Shown piece after piece: positions 14,306 through 22,537 of a stretch of DNA of 64,000 nt. Source of the stretch: Eggerthellaceae bacterium (GTDB taxonomy: Bacteria; Actinomycetota; Coriobacteriia; Coriobacteriales; Eggerthellaceae); assembly GCA_015062605.1 (NCBI GenBank), contig SUUI01000004.1:41751-105750 (forward strand), read 5' to 3'. A program made the position numbers and the translations under genes. Below the pieces are notes generated by a model. That model was given only the letters and a program-made list of their open reading frames with translations, was not told the DNA's origin and searched no databases. Numbering within the stretch: position 1 is the stretch's first letter; each line of letters starts with the position of its first letter.

Positions 14306-16699
14306 CTATTCCTCGACCTTGCGTACGTCGCATGCGCAGTCCCAGATCGTATCCCATGCACCGGCCATGCCGCCGATGCCGCCAGTTGCGAAGCCGGGCT
14401 GATAACCGCCGATAGCCTCGACGCATTTCACCCAGTTCTCTGCGCGGTCATCGATGGTCTCATAGCTTCCCAAAGGAACGATGAGCTCAGAATACATGCC
14501 CTCTTCGAAGGCCTCATGACGCCAGCCGAACCATACCTGAACCGTTCCAGGCGGGATAACCTGATCGAGTTTCATCTCGATGACAACGTGTCCGCGTCCA
14601 TTGAAGACCTCGACCTTGTCGCCATCCTTGATGCCCTCGGCCGCGGCATCGATCGGGTTCATACGGCCCGTCGGCTTCCCGCCGGAGAGCTGTGCCATAA
14701 CCGGGTCGTCGGTGAACATCGACTGCATGAAGAAGCGTTGGCGGCCGCTGAAGAAGTGGTACTTGCCCTTCGCTGTGCCGTCCGCAAGGGTCGTAGGCGT
14801 CGGCGCCTCGAGCGGCGGCAGATACTTGGCAAGCGCGTCGTCAACGGCGACCAAGCGCTCGCAATAGAATTCCATGCGCTTATGCGGCGTATCGAATTGC
14901 ATGCCGAGGAACGGATCCCAATTGAACGGCGGCGTGGCTGCACGCACCATCTTCTCTTCCTTGAGGCGCTCGTAAGTGAGCGGCGGCTGGATGCCGGCAA
15001 TCAGCGGGTACTGCGACTGCAGGCGTACCGCAATCCACTCTTCGGTCGTCTTGTCGAAGTACTCACCTAAACCGACACGCTTAGCAAGCTCGGAGTACAC
15101 GAAGGTCGCATCCCTCGCCTCGCCAATCGGCTCGATGGCCGGTTCCTGCAAGACGACATGGTTATACGATGCTGAAGCGACAAGCTCGTATCTCTCGAAC
15201 GGCATGCAATCGGGCAGCACGTAGTCGGCGTACTCGCCCGTGTCCGTCATCCAGATGTCGATATCGACGATGAGCTCCATCTGCGGGAAGATCTCGTTAA
15301 GCCAAAGCCCGCGGTTCGGGCAGTTGTGTACAGGATTGCCCGCGATAACCCAGAACGCCTTGATCGGATACGGCTCCTGCGACTTGACTTGCTCGATGAA
15401 GTCGGCCTGACGCAAGAGCTTGCCCTTGTACTCCGCGCGACCGAGCGGCATCGTGATCGGAGCATCGTTGAAGATGAGCGGATAGCCCGCGGGAAGCATC
15501 TCGGACGTGACTCCGGCACCCGGACGGCCCAGATTGCCTGTAAGTGCGCCGAGCAGGTAGAACGAGCGGTACGACTCGCCTTGGTTCTGATAGCGCAAGC
15601 CGAGCGCGCCGAAGATGTAGGCATTCGGAGCCGCAACGTACTCATCGGTCAGGCGGATGGCCACTTCGGCGGGAACGCCGGTGATGGGCTCCTGCCACTC
15701 GGGCGTGAACTGCGCGGCATGTTCGCGCAGACGCGCGAACGCGGTCTTGCAGGCAACGCCGTCGACCACATGCGCGCCGTCGAGCTCGGGATTGGCGACG
15801 GGTAATGCCTGCTGTCCCATAACGGTCGCAGCAGGAGCATCCGCATCGAGATCCCACACCAGGTAGTTGCCATCCGCATCGCGCATGAACATTCCATCAT
15901 CATCGCGTACGAGGAACGGAGCGACGGTATACGTCAGCAGGAAGTCGGCCTTGTACTGCTTGCGCTGGATGATGAGGTTGACCATGGTCATCGAAAGCGC
16001 TGGATCGGAACCGGGCTTGACGGGGATGAACTCATCGGCGAAACCGGCCGTCGCATCGAAGAGCAAGCCAATGTCGACGATCTTCGCGCCATTGGCGCGC
16101 GCCTCCACCAGATGCTTTGCGATGCGCTGCTGGTTCTCAACGGGATTCGCGCCCCATACGATAATGTAGTTGGACGTATCGAAGTTCTTCGGGTCGGTCG
16201 TCATGTACTTGTAGAAGTTCCCGAAATCGAAGAACGCCGCATAGAACGGGCCGTTATCCAAGCCATATGCTTGGATGGGGTCGGTAGCACCCCACAAGCC
16301 GATGAAACGCGATGCGAGGACGGCCTGCAAACCCTGTGACGGCGGAACGGATGCGACGACGTCCCACATGGCGAGCGCCTCAGGACCGTATTTGTCGCGG
16401 ATCTCGAGCAGCTTGGTGGCGATCTCGTCCATCGCCTGATCCCAGCTGATCTTCTCCCACTTCCCTTCGCCGCGCTCGCCCACGCGCTTTAAGGGATGAG
16501 TAAGGCGCTTCTCGTTGTAGGGCTGGCGGCATGACATGATTCCCTTTTGACAGATATAGCCTTCATCGGCTTCGGCGCCTGTGTATTGCGCCTTCTCGGT
16601 TCTTACGATCTTGCCATCGCGCACGATGGTCTTAATCGCGCAGAACTCATGGTCACCCCAACCTGGGCAACAGGTGTAGACAAAAGATTCCTCGCCCAT
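14306..16699 (-). CDS. Molybdopterin-dependent oxidoreductase (DMSO reductase family), cytoplasmic
   Basis: 797 residues, no Tat signal. The family order is complete: N-terminal cluster region, PYNEKRLTHPLKRVGERG, YIIVWGANPVENQQ, NLGRPGAG, AGNPVHNCPNRG, ADYVLPDCMPFER, and a C-terminal MGD-binding barrel (GRMNPIDAAAEGIKDGDKVEVFNGRG). The Fe-S region is unusual: C10-C11, then W14, D16, H17, C20 and C50 instead of the standard CxxCxxxC...C; one usual Cys appears replaced. With a soluble catalytic subunit and a tiny ferredoxin subunit it recalls pyrogallol transhydroxylase, acetylene hydratase and the catechol dehydroxylases of Eggerthellaceae (family knowledge). Substrate unknown. Ribosome binding site AAAGGAGG. 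Confidence 0.88.
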   Translation of the reverse strand: MGEESFVYTCCPGWGDHEFCAIKTIVRDGKIVRTEKAQYTGAEADEGYICQKGIMSCRQPYNEKRLTHPLKRVGERGEGKWEKISWDQAMDEIATKLLEIRDKYGPEALAMWDVVASVPPSQGLQAVLASRFIGLWGATDPIQAYGLDNGPFYAAFFDFGNFYKYMTTDPKNFDTSNYIIVWGANPVENQQRIAKHLVEARANGAKIVDIGLLFDATAGFADEFIPVKPGSDPALSMTMVNLIIQRKQYKADFLLTYTVAPFLVRDDDGMFMRDADGNYLVWDLDADAPAATVMGQQALPVANPELDGAHVVDGVACKTAFARLREHAAQFTPEWQEPITGVPAEVAIRLTDEYVAAPNAYIFGALGLRYQNQGESYRSFYLLGALTGNLGRPGAGVTSEMLPAGYPLIFNDAPITMPLGRAEYKGKLLRQADFIEQVKSQEPYPIKAFWVIAGNPVHNCPNRGLWLNEIFPQMELIVDIDIWMTDTGEYADYVLPDCMPFERYELVASASYNHVVLQEPAIEPIGEARDATFVYSELAKRVGLGEYFDKTTEEWIAVRLQSQYPLIAGIQPPLTYERLKEEKMVRAATPPFNWDPFLGMQFDTPHKRMEFYCERLVAVDDALAKYLPPLEAPTPTTLADGTAKGKYHFFSGRQRFFMQSMFTDDPVMAQLSGGKPTGRMNPIDAAAEGIKDGDKVEVFNGRGHVVIEMKLDQVIPPGTVQVWFGWRHEAFEEGMYSELIVPLGSYETIDDRAENWVKCVEAIGGYQPGFATGGIGGMAGAWDTIWDCACDVRKVEE

Positions 16700-17047
16700 G
16701 CACTTCCTCCTTTTCTCCCTTATCTCTCATTACCGGATGATGCGGCGTAAAAACACGCCTCCAGCAAGCATCTGCGCTGGCAGCGCGCTATCGCCTCTTC
16801 CTCCTCCGGAAATTTACCTAAAGTTAAGTTTACTGGTGTTATCACGGCGGGTATAAGCAACTGTTTGTTGCTTATATACAAAAGGTGAGATTGTCTATAT
16901 CGGACATGGAACAGCATGCCCATCGCAAATGCCATCCACACGTGGGCTTTGTGGCATGGCTTATCCGCTCCCTTTGCTAAAATGGCACCGAAAACAATAT
17001 GCATCGATGCTAACGATGCGGTAAAACCACCACGGAAAGGCAGGGAA
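16700..17047. other. Divergent intergenic region with a perfect inverted repeat
   Basis: 348 bases between the molybdopterin operon (leftward) and flavodoxin (rightward). It holds the inverted repeat described at 16852-16876, a hairpin-forming GGCGTAAAAACACGCC near 16743-16758 in the leader of the molybdopterin gene, and GCTAAAAT at 16976-16983, a possible -10 box for flavodoxin without a good -35. Confidence 0.45.
16852..16876. promoter_or_regulatory. Perfect 10-bp inverted repeat, candidate operator
   Basis: TATAAGCAAC, five-base spacer TGTTT, GTTGCTTATA. A 25-base symmetrical AT-rich site of this kind is typical of a dimeric regulator. It lies 153 bases upstream of the molybdopterin gene start and 171 upstream of flavodoxin. 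It is followed by no T run on either strand, which argues against a terminator. Confidence 0.55.
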
Positions 17048-17506
17048 ATGACCAAGCTCGTAGCATACTTCTCAGCAACTGGAACGACCGAGGAGAAAGC
17101 GCAGCAGCTCGCGAAGCTCATCGGCGCCGATTTGTACAAAATCGAAGCCGCATTACCTTATAACAGGCTCGACCTCGATTGGATGAACCGCGATAGCCGC
17201 GCAACCATGGAAATGCGCGACTGGTCCGAGAAGCCTGATATCGCTGACCATGAAGCCGATTTCAGCGGATACGATGTAGTTTATCTGGGCTTCCCCATCT
17301 GGTGGTACACCGCACCGACGCTCATCCACACCTTCCTCGATACCTACGACCTGTCCGGCAAGCAAATCAAAATCTTCGCCACCTCGGGCGGTTCGAGAAT
17401 CGATCGTCCCTTAAAGGATCTGAGGAGGCTCTTCCCCGATCTGACCATCGTAGATGGAAAGCTTTTGAACAAAGACCTTTCCGAGGTCATCGCGGAGCAA
17501 GCGTAA
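17048..17506 (+). CDS. Flavodoxin
   Basis: 152 residues from ATG 17048 (AAAGGCAGGGAA upstream). The FMN phosphate loop is SATGTTEEKAQQLA near the N-terminus; the aromatic-flanked isoalloxazine loop is YLGFPIWWYTAPTLIHTFLD, and ATSGGSRI follows. This is the flavodoxin_4-like type common in gut anaerobes. It is a low-potential one-electron carrier. Reading divergent from the molybdopterin operon, it might supply electrons to it, an inference from position alone. A longer open frame upstream to 16916 lacks flavodoxin sequence. Confidence 0.9.
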   Translation: MTKLVAYFSATGTTEEKAQQLAKLIGADLYKIEAALPYNRLDLDWMNRDSRATMEMRDWSEKPDIADHEADFSGYDVVYLGFPIWWYTAPTLIHTFLDTYDLSGKQIKIFATSGGSRIDRPLKDLRRLFPDLTIVDGKLLNKDLSEVIAEQA

Positions 17507-17512
17507 AAAAGC

Positions 17513-17537
17513 ATGGCCCTCGGAATCCGAGGGCCAT
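17513..17537. terminator. Bidirectional terminator between flavodoxin and surface operon
   Basis: Perfect 11-bp stem ATGGCCCTCGG with a 3-base loop. The plus-side 5' flank has TAAAAAAG, giving a T run on the minus strand for the convergent operon ending at 17586. Confidence 0.85.
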
Positions 17538-17585
17538 AAAAGGAAGGGACCGAATAAACAAGCTTCGGCAAAGAAGCTATTGGTT

Positions 17586-19109
17586 TTACGGACGCATACC
17601 GCCTTTCGAGCCACCCATGCCGCCCATCATGGAACTGGTAATTTGCGTGACTTGCTGTCCGTTGACTGTAACCGTTCCACCGTTCAGCTCACCACCTAGT
17701 TCGTAGTCGAATGCAGACTGTGCACTGATGGAGACCGTTCCACCGTTGATCTTGATATAGCCGTTGGAATCAATCGCATCAGTATCGCCTTGCCCCATAG
17801 TGATATTGAGCGTGCCGCCATTGATCTCGACCAGACAGTCAGCAGATACCTCCGGCTCGTTCATGCCGCCCCAGCCTTGCTGGTTGCCAGAGTTCGAACT
17901 GCTCGATGAATCCTCTTCGGTATAGAGCTCGCCCACGCTGGCGTTCACGCCATCATCGGTGGCATAGAGGGTCACATCTCCCCCGTTCATGCGCACGACC
18001 TCGCCTTCAAGCGCCTCCGTGCACGTGGAGATATCAATCGTCCCAGCATCGATTGTCAGGCCAAACTCACCATGGATTGCATCGTCACCTGCACTGATCT
18101 TCATGGCACCGCCTGCAATATACATCTCAATATCGCTCTTCACTGCGTCATCGCCGCTTTGGATGTCGAAGATGCCGTCGGTAATCGCAACGAACGTGAC
18201 CGCGCTGATCGCGTCTCCATCGGCTTTGATGGAGAATGTGCCGCCATCGACAAGGATAAAGCCCTTCGCTGGCTCGAGTTCCTCGCTCGACGTGATGCCG
18301 TCATCACCCGCATTCAGCGAGAATGTGCCATCGAGGATCTTCACACAGTCCTTGCCTTTCAGGCAGTCACCGGTTGCAGTGATGTCGAAGGTTCCACCTG
18401 TGATGACAAGGTCATCCTTGCTTTTGATGCCGTTCGCGTAGTTCGCGGTGATGGAAAGCGAGCCGCTGCCGTTGATCGTCAAATCGTCCTTGCTGAAAAT
18501 GACAGCATCGGGCTCGTCCTCGCCGTCTTCAAGCGTGTAGTCGCCACCGTCTTTCAAGATGTTCTGAGAACCATTCGCGAGGGTGATAAACACCTTGTCG
18601 GCCTGCTTCACGTAGATCGCCGGACCGTCATCGTTCGTGATGGTCACTCCGTTCAGCACGATCTGAACCTTATCTGCGCTGGTTGCCTCTACAACGATCT
18701 GCCCGTCTGACAGCGTGCCACTCACCACATAGGTGCCCGCAGCGGTGATCGTAACCGTGGAGCCATCGATCGTCACACCCGAGGTCGAACTGGATGTCGC
18801 CGAGCCGCCCGACAACGTGATGGTCGTCGCAGACGAAGCATCATAGCTTGCATCCTGGTCGCTCTTCGAATACTCGAAATCCATTTGGCTGACATCGAGA
18901 TAAGTCTTGTCACTATAGATCTGCGTGTAGCTTGAGGCCTTACTCGTCACCTTTCCGGCGCTGGACGTAGTCGACGCGGCGGTTGTAGCGGAACTAGAAC
19001 TGGAGCCCGATGTGGTCGCTGCGGCGCAGGCGGGAAGACCCAGTCCCGCTACTAGGAGGAGTGCAGCTACGCCCGTTGCAATCCTCTTGGTCCTTTTCAG
19101 TGTCGTCAT
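17586..19109 (-). CDS. Lipoprotein with Cthe_2159-type beta-helix (carbohydrate-binding domain protein)
   Basis: 507 residues from ATG 19109. A lipoprotein signal is present: basic MTTLKRTKR, hydrophobic stretch, lipobox LPAC with C28. A Ser/Thr-rich linker follows to about 60. The rest is made of many short strands with DG, GG and DD turns, for example DGTFSLNAGDDGITSSEEL, GGTFSIKADGDAISA and GGAMKISAGDDAIHGEFG, as in the Cthe_2159 right-handed parallel beta-helix family that binds calcium and polygalacturonate-like glycans. Tail ends in Met/Gly-rich SSMMGGMGGSKGGM. Third gene of the operon with a DUF4956 protein and a VTC protein, a combination seen in other Gram-positives. Confidence 0.82.
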   Translation of the reverse strand: MTTLKRTKRIATGVAALLLVAGLGLPACAAATTSGSSSSSATTAASTTSSAGKVTSKASSYTQIYSDKTYLDVSQMDFEYSKSDQDASYDASSATTITLSGGSATSSSTSGVTIDGSTVTITAAGTYVVSGTLSDGQIVVEATSADKVQIVLNGVTITNDDGPAIYVKQADKVFITLANGSQNILKDGGDYTLEDGEDEPDAVIFSKDDLTINGSGSLSITANYANGIKSKDDLVITGGTFDITATGDCLKGKDCVKILDGTFSLNAGDDGITSSEELEPAKGFILVDGGTFSIKADGDAISAVTFVAITDGIFDIQSGDDAVKSDIEMYIAGGAMKISAGDDAIHGEFGLTIDAGTIDISTCTEALEGEVVRMNGGDVTLYATDDGVNASVGELYTEEDSSSSSNSGNQQGWGGMNEPEVSADCLVEINGGTLNITMGQGDTDAIDSNGYIKINGGTVSISAQSAFDYELGGELNGGTVTVNGQQVTQITSSMMGGMGGSKGGMRP

Positions 19110-19176
19110 GGATATCACCTTCCTATCTGTTAAATCCTCTCTATTCCGCACGATGGCGAAGAGCGGATGGTTTACC

Positions 19177-19872
19177 TTATAGTACGTCCTTCGTTGCGGC
19201 AGCGCGGCCGAGCGTGATTTTGAGGTTTCCGTTCAGGCAACGGAGTTCGTCGATCAACTGCTTCTCCATACCCATCTGCCTCATACGGATGTCGTAGCGC
19301 AAACGATAGAGACTGCCCATGTTGGAGGTCGAGACCTCGACAAGCTCACAGCGATCGGTATAGCGCTCAAGCACCTCATCGAAGACACCCTCGTACGGAA
19401 GATCCTCGGGAATGGTCACCGTGAGAGCCTTCGTCGGCTCCTTCTGCTGACCAAGAGGCGAAAGGACGAAGATGAGGTTCGCGATGGCGACGATGATGGT
19501 GAACACGACCGCAAGCGCAAGATACCCCATTCCCGTTGCCAGGCCGATGGCCATGGCCAGGAACACGCTGCCGATATCCTTCGCAGATCCGGGGATGCTG
19601 CGGAACCTCACGAGGTTGAACACGCCCATCACCGCGATGCCTGCGCCGATGTTGCCGTTGACCAAGGTGATTACCATCTGCACGATCAAAGGCATGAGCG
19701 CCAATGTCACGACGAAGTTCTTCGAGTAGTTGTGGCGGTACATGTAGATGAACGCAACCGCTACACCGAGCACGATGGAGAACAGACTGCAGAGCAGGAA
19801 CTCGAACGAGGTAACGCTGCCCGCAAGCGAGTCAGCGCTCCCGTAGACGCTGGTTACGAGGCTTTCAAACAT
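19177..19872 (-). CDS. DUF4956 integral membrane protein
   Basis: 231 residues. Four hydrophobic segments (about 25-42, 54-72, 76-92 and 108-133) precede a soluble C-terminal part of about 80 residues (LTVTIPEDLPYEGVFDEVLERYTDRCELVEVSTSNMGSLYRLRYDI...). GNIGAGIAVMGVFNLVRFRSIPGSAKDIGSVFLAMAIGLATGMG holds the conserved polar core of the family. Function unproven; the family is almost always next to VTC-domain proteins, so it may move or sense the polyphosphate-related substrate. It starts within the end of the VTC gene (19-base overlap), and its ribosome binding site GAAAGGAAG lies in that gene. Confidence 0.85.
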   Translation of the reverse strand: MFESLVTSVYGSADSLAGSVTSFEFLLCSLFSIVLGVAVAFIYMYRHNYSKNFVVTLALMPLIVQMVITLVNGNIGAGIAVMGVFNLVRFRSIPGSAKDIGSVFLAMAIGLATGMGYLALAVVFTIIVAIANLIFVLSPLGQQKEPTKALTVTIPEDLPYEGVFDEVLERYTDRCELVEVSTSNMGSLYRLRYDIRMRQMGMEKQLIDELRCLNGNLKITLGRAAATKDVL

Positions 19873-20810
19873 GATGCACTTCCTTTCACAATAGCTGCGC
19901 TAGACGCGGCAGCAAGGGCAGTTACAACGGGTTTTGCAGGTTGGGCGAAGCGCGATGCGCCCGAGTTAGCCGTCTTAATCTTCGATGGCCTCACAACGCG
20001 CCTCACAGCAGATTGCGTTTGCAGATCGGAAAGCGACTGGAAGCTTTGCCTATACGCTTCGCCGTACTTGCTGAACGATTGAGGATAAATCTTGTTATCG
20101 GAGAGCGCCTCAACCAGCCATAGCGGATATGAACCAGCGCTCTTGATTTCCATAACCGCTTCCCCGCTTCCCGCAAGCTTATAGATTGGCATACCATCCC
20201 GCATCAGGTCGCGTCCGCGCATGTGCATGTCGAAGGTGATCCGCAAATCGGTGCTTGGCGCACCCTCGAGCGTCACTGCGCTTCCTGCGGCGTGCAAAGC
20301 AGGCTCATAAGAGCGGCGCACAACAGAGATATCCATGGAAGGCACGAGACCCGGGTACCGCAAGCAGAATGAGCGGAGTTCGGCAGCGATCTGATGTCCA
20401 CGAGCGCTGAGAAGCTCGCCTTGCAGTTGGGCATCCGCCAACGGATACCGTATTGCCGCCTCTTCGAAATCCATGCCGGCAATGAAAGCCTGTGCGGCCT
20501 GCTTAGACATTCCTACGCGGCGCTTGTACACGATGCCCTTGTATTTCTTCTTGAGCTCCACGTACACGACCTCTGCCTGAGCATACGGTCCGTAACTACG
20601 TAACCTGAGCTTTTCCTTGTAGAGAGGCTTATCGAGCGAACGCTCTATAAGCTCACGGTGCGGAGTGTCCAAATAGCGGCTCTCGATGATGGTGTCACCG
20701 TATTTGTCGACTTTCATGTGACCTTCGATGGCGACAAGCATCGCCTGCAATTGCGCAGGACTCAAACGGTATTTCACTTCCTTGCGCTGGAAGGTGCTGT
20801 TGCTCGCCAT
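19854..20810 (-). CDS. VTC-domain protein (polyphosphate polymerase-like)
   Basis: 318 residues from ATG 20810 after GGAGGCGAACA; an upstream extension to 20915 covers the regulatory repeat and is unlikely to be coding. Basic triphosphate-tunnel features are present: RKEVKYRLS, ESRYLDTP, KEKLRLRSYGP, YVELKKKYKGIVYKRR, DLRITFD and VMEIKSAGSYPLWL, supplying alternating Lys/Arg and Glu of the VTC4 catalytic tunnel. Eukaryotic VTC4 makes polyphosphate from ATP; bacterial members are little studied. C-terminal 45 residues are Ala/Ser rich. First gene of the operon; a TTTCAG repeat pair sits just upstream, so it is probably controlled by the response regulator at 22538. Confidence 0.83.
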   Translation of the reverse strand: MASNSTFQRKEVKYRLSPAQLQAMLVAIEGHMKVDKYGDTIIESRYLDTPHRELIERSLDKPLYKEKLRLRSYGPYAQAEVVYVELKKKYKGIVYKRRVGMSKQAAQAFIAGMDFEEAAIRYPLADAQLQGELLSARGHQIAAELRSFCLRYPGLVPSMDISVVRRSYEPALHAAGSAVTLEGAPSTDLRITFDMHMRGRDLMRDGMPIYKLAGSGEAVMEIKSAGSYPLWLVEALSDNKIYPQSFSKYGEAYRQSFQSLSDLQTQSAVRRVVRPSKIKTANSGASRFAQPAKPVVTALAAASSAAIVKGSASCLKAS

Positions 20811-20871
20811 TGTTCGCCTCCTAACGATGCGTTTCCGCTTAATCTGACAGCTTGCATTCTGCGCAGGCAAG

Positions 20872-20888
20872 CTGAAAACAATCTGAAA
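20872..20888 (-). promoter_or_regulatory. Response-regulator box in the VTC operon promoter
   Basis: On the minus strand TTTCAGATTGTTTTCAG, a direct repeat of TTTCAG with 11-base period, as OmpR-type regulators bind. Ten bases beyond it lies CAGAAT, a possible -10 box, so the repeat occupies the -35 region. The same layout occurs at 22446-22477 before the response regulator gene. Confidence 0.6.
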
Positions 20889-20931
20889 GGTCACGGTACG
20901 TTTCATCAGATTCATAATTCCCCCAAGTTTC

Positions 20932-20948
20932 TTTCAGGTTCTTTTCAG
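20932..20948 (+). promoter_or_regulatory. Second response-regulator box, moeA side of the divergent region
   Basis: TTTCAGGTTCTTTTCAG on the plus strand, the same 11-base-period repeat and identical in sequence to the box at 22446-22462. No convincing -10 follows at the matching distance, so it may act on the VTC promoter from upstream or on moeA. Confidence 0.5.
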
Positions 20949-21104
20949 GATGACTCCAGGGAAACCTCTGCCTATGCTGGTTCGATGTGAATGACTTTTC
21001 TTTTTCCGTCGCAACGGTCGTTGAGAAAGAGTATTATTGTTAAGTAAGAACCATCTGCGTGCTGTGCATGCATTATCTAAATACACCGAAAACGAGGTCT
21101 TACC

Positions 21105-22370
21105 ATGAGACAAGCCCCCACTCCGATTTCCATCAAAGAAGCCCGAAAGATCGTTCGCAACCATATCAAACCAGGACGCACGGAAACCGTTTTGGTCACG
21201 GATGCAGTTGGACGAGTCGTAGCCCACGACCTGACAAGCGATATCGATGTCACCCCATTCGATGACAGCGCCATGGACGGGTTCGCGGTTCGCGCTGCCG
21301 ATATCGAAACGGCAACCGATGATGCTCCTGTCGCACTTGAATGCGTCGACCATATCGGCGCCGGCGGCGTGTTCGAAGGCGTTCTGCAGCCCGAACAAAC
21401 AGCTCGCATCATGACTGGCGCGATCATCCCCGAGGGTGCAGACGCCGTCGTGAAGATCGAAGATGTCACGTTCACGGGAGAAGGAACCATCGGAGATATC
21501 GTCACGTTCTGCGCGCCAACAACCGTTGGCAAGAACATCCGCTACGCGGGAGAAGAAGCAAAAGCGGGAGACGTAGTCGTCGAGGCAGGCGAAGTCATCA
21601 CGGCCGCAGGCGCCGGCCTGCTCTCCGCATGCGGCAACCTGTACGTCGAGGTCTACGCACGTCCTGTCGTAGGACTCATCTCCATCGGTAGCGAGCTCGT
21701 TGAGGCCGACGAAGTTCCCAGTCGCGGCATGATCCGCAATTCGAACGTATGGGCGATGCAAGCATATGTGGCAGCCGCAGGCGGAATCTCGAAGGTCTAC
21801 CCCACCGTTCCCGATGATGTCGATGCGATCAAGGAGGTTTATCTTAGGGCCGTTGAAGAATGCGATCTCGTTGTTTCCACCGGCGGGGCATGCCTGGGCG
21901 ATTTCGATCTGACACCCGGCATCCTTATGGAGCTCGGCACCATGCATTTCGAGCGTGTGAGTGTGAAACCAGGCAAATCGCAACCATTCGGAGAAATCAA
22001 CGGAACACCGGTGTTCGTGCTTTCCGGCAATCCAGCAGCATCTTCGATGGGCTTCGAACTATACGTACGGCTTGCCATGCGTATCATGCAGGGGTATACG
22101 CAACTTGATCGCCCAACCGTACAAGCACGCATCACCTGCGACATTCGCAAGAAAGATCCCCGTGTGTTCCTCGAACGAGCCGTGCTTTCGCGGGTAGATG
22201 ATGGATTCGAAGTCGTCACGCTGAAAAACCAATCGTCGGCCTTGTTCGGCGCGCTCCAACGTTGCAACTGCTTCGCCGTGATTCCCGAAGGTCTGGACGG
22301 TGTGCGTATGGGCGATATCGTAACGTGCATCGTGTGCACAGCCGACGAAAGCCTGCCAATGGGAAAATAG
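21105..22370 (+). CDS. moeA: Molybdopterin molybdenumtransferase MoeA
   Basis: 421 residues. MoeA inserts molybdate (or tungstate) into adenylylated molybdopterin. Hallmarks: VTPFDDSAMDGFAVRAADI in domain I, ARIMTGAIIPEGADAVVKIED, GKNIRYAGEEAKAGDVV, domain III with ISIGSELVE, SNVWAMQAYV, VVSTGGACLGDFDL and VSVKPGKSQPFG, VFVLSGNPAASSMGFELYV, then the small C-terminal domain. Full length. It supports the several molybdopterin oxidoreductases in this window. It stands alone between the VTC operon and the two-component genes and has one of the TTTCAG boxes upstream. Start ATG 21105 after GAGGTCTTACC. Confidence 0.93.
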   Translation: MRQAPTPISIKEARKIVRNHIKPGRTETVLVTDAVGRVVAHDLTSDIDVTPFDDSAMDGFAVRAADIETATDDAPVALECVDHIGAGGVFEGVLQPEQTARIMTGAIIPEGADAVVKIEDVTFTGEGTIGDIVTFCAPTTVGKNIRYAGEEAKAGDVVVEAGEVITAAGAGLLSACGNLYVEVYARPVVGLISIGSELVEADEVPSRGMIRNSNVWAMQAYVAAAGGISKVYPTVPDDVDAIKEVYLRAVEECDLVVSTGGACLGDFDLTPGILMELGTMHFERVSVKPGKSQPFGEINGTPVFVLSGNPAASSMGFELYVRLAMRIMQGYTQLDRPTVQARITCDIRKKDPRVFLERAVLSRVDDGFEVVTLKNQSSALFGALQRCNCFAVIPEGLDGVRMGDIVTCIVCTADESLPMGK

Positions 22371-22445
22371 GGGCAGATTCGTTCCAAAATCGCCTCCAGG
22401 CAGCCATCCCAGCGCAGACACTGGTTCATATTTACCCTATATTTC

Positions 22446-22477
22446 TTTCAGGTTCTTTTCAGACGGACTAGTAGAAT
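22446..22477 (+). promoter_or_regulatory. Autoregulatory promoter of the two-component operon
   Basis: TTTCAG at 22446-22451 and 22457-22462, period 11, then nine bases, then TAGAAT at 22472-22477 as -10 box. The repeat takes the place of a -35 element, which fits activation by an OmpR-type regulator. The first codon of the response regulator is 60 bases further on. Confidence 0.6.
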
Positions 22478-22537
22478 ATGGTGTAGCGCACCGCATGAAA
22501 GCGATGCAATACTTACATACGATTCAAAAGGACGCAT

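Noticed and set aside
14306..16699. Naming the enzyme a specific catechol dehydroxylase
   Set aside because: The family resemblance is general; substrate assignment within this family needs a phylogeny and induction data that cannot be obtained here.
20934..21983. Leftward open frame of 349 codons opposite moeA
   Set aside because: Low-complexity composition and no family match; moeA on the other strand is full length with all domains.
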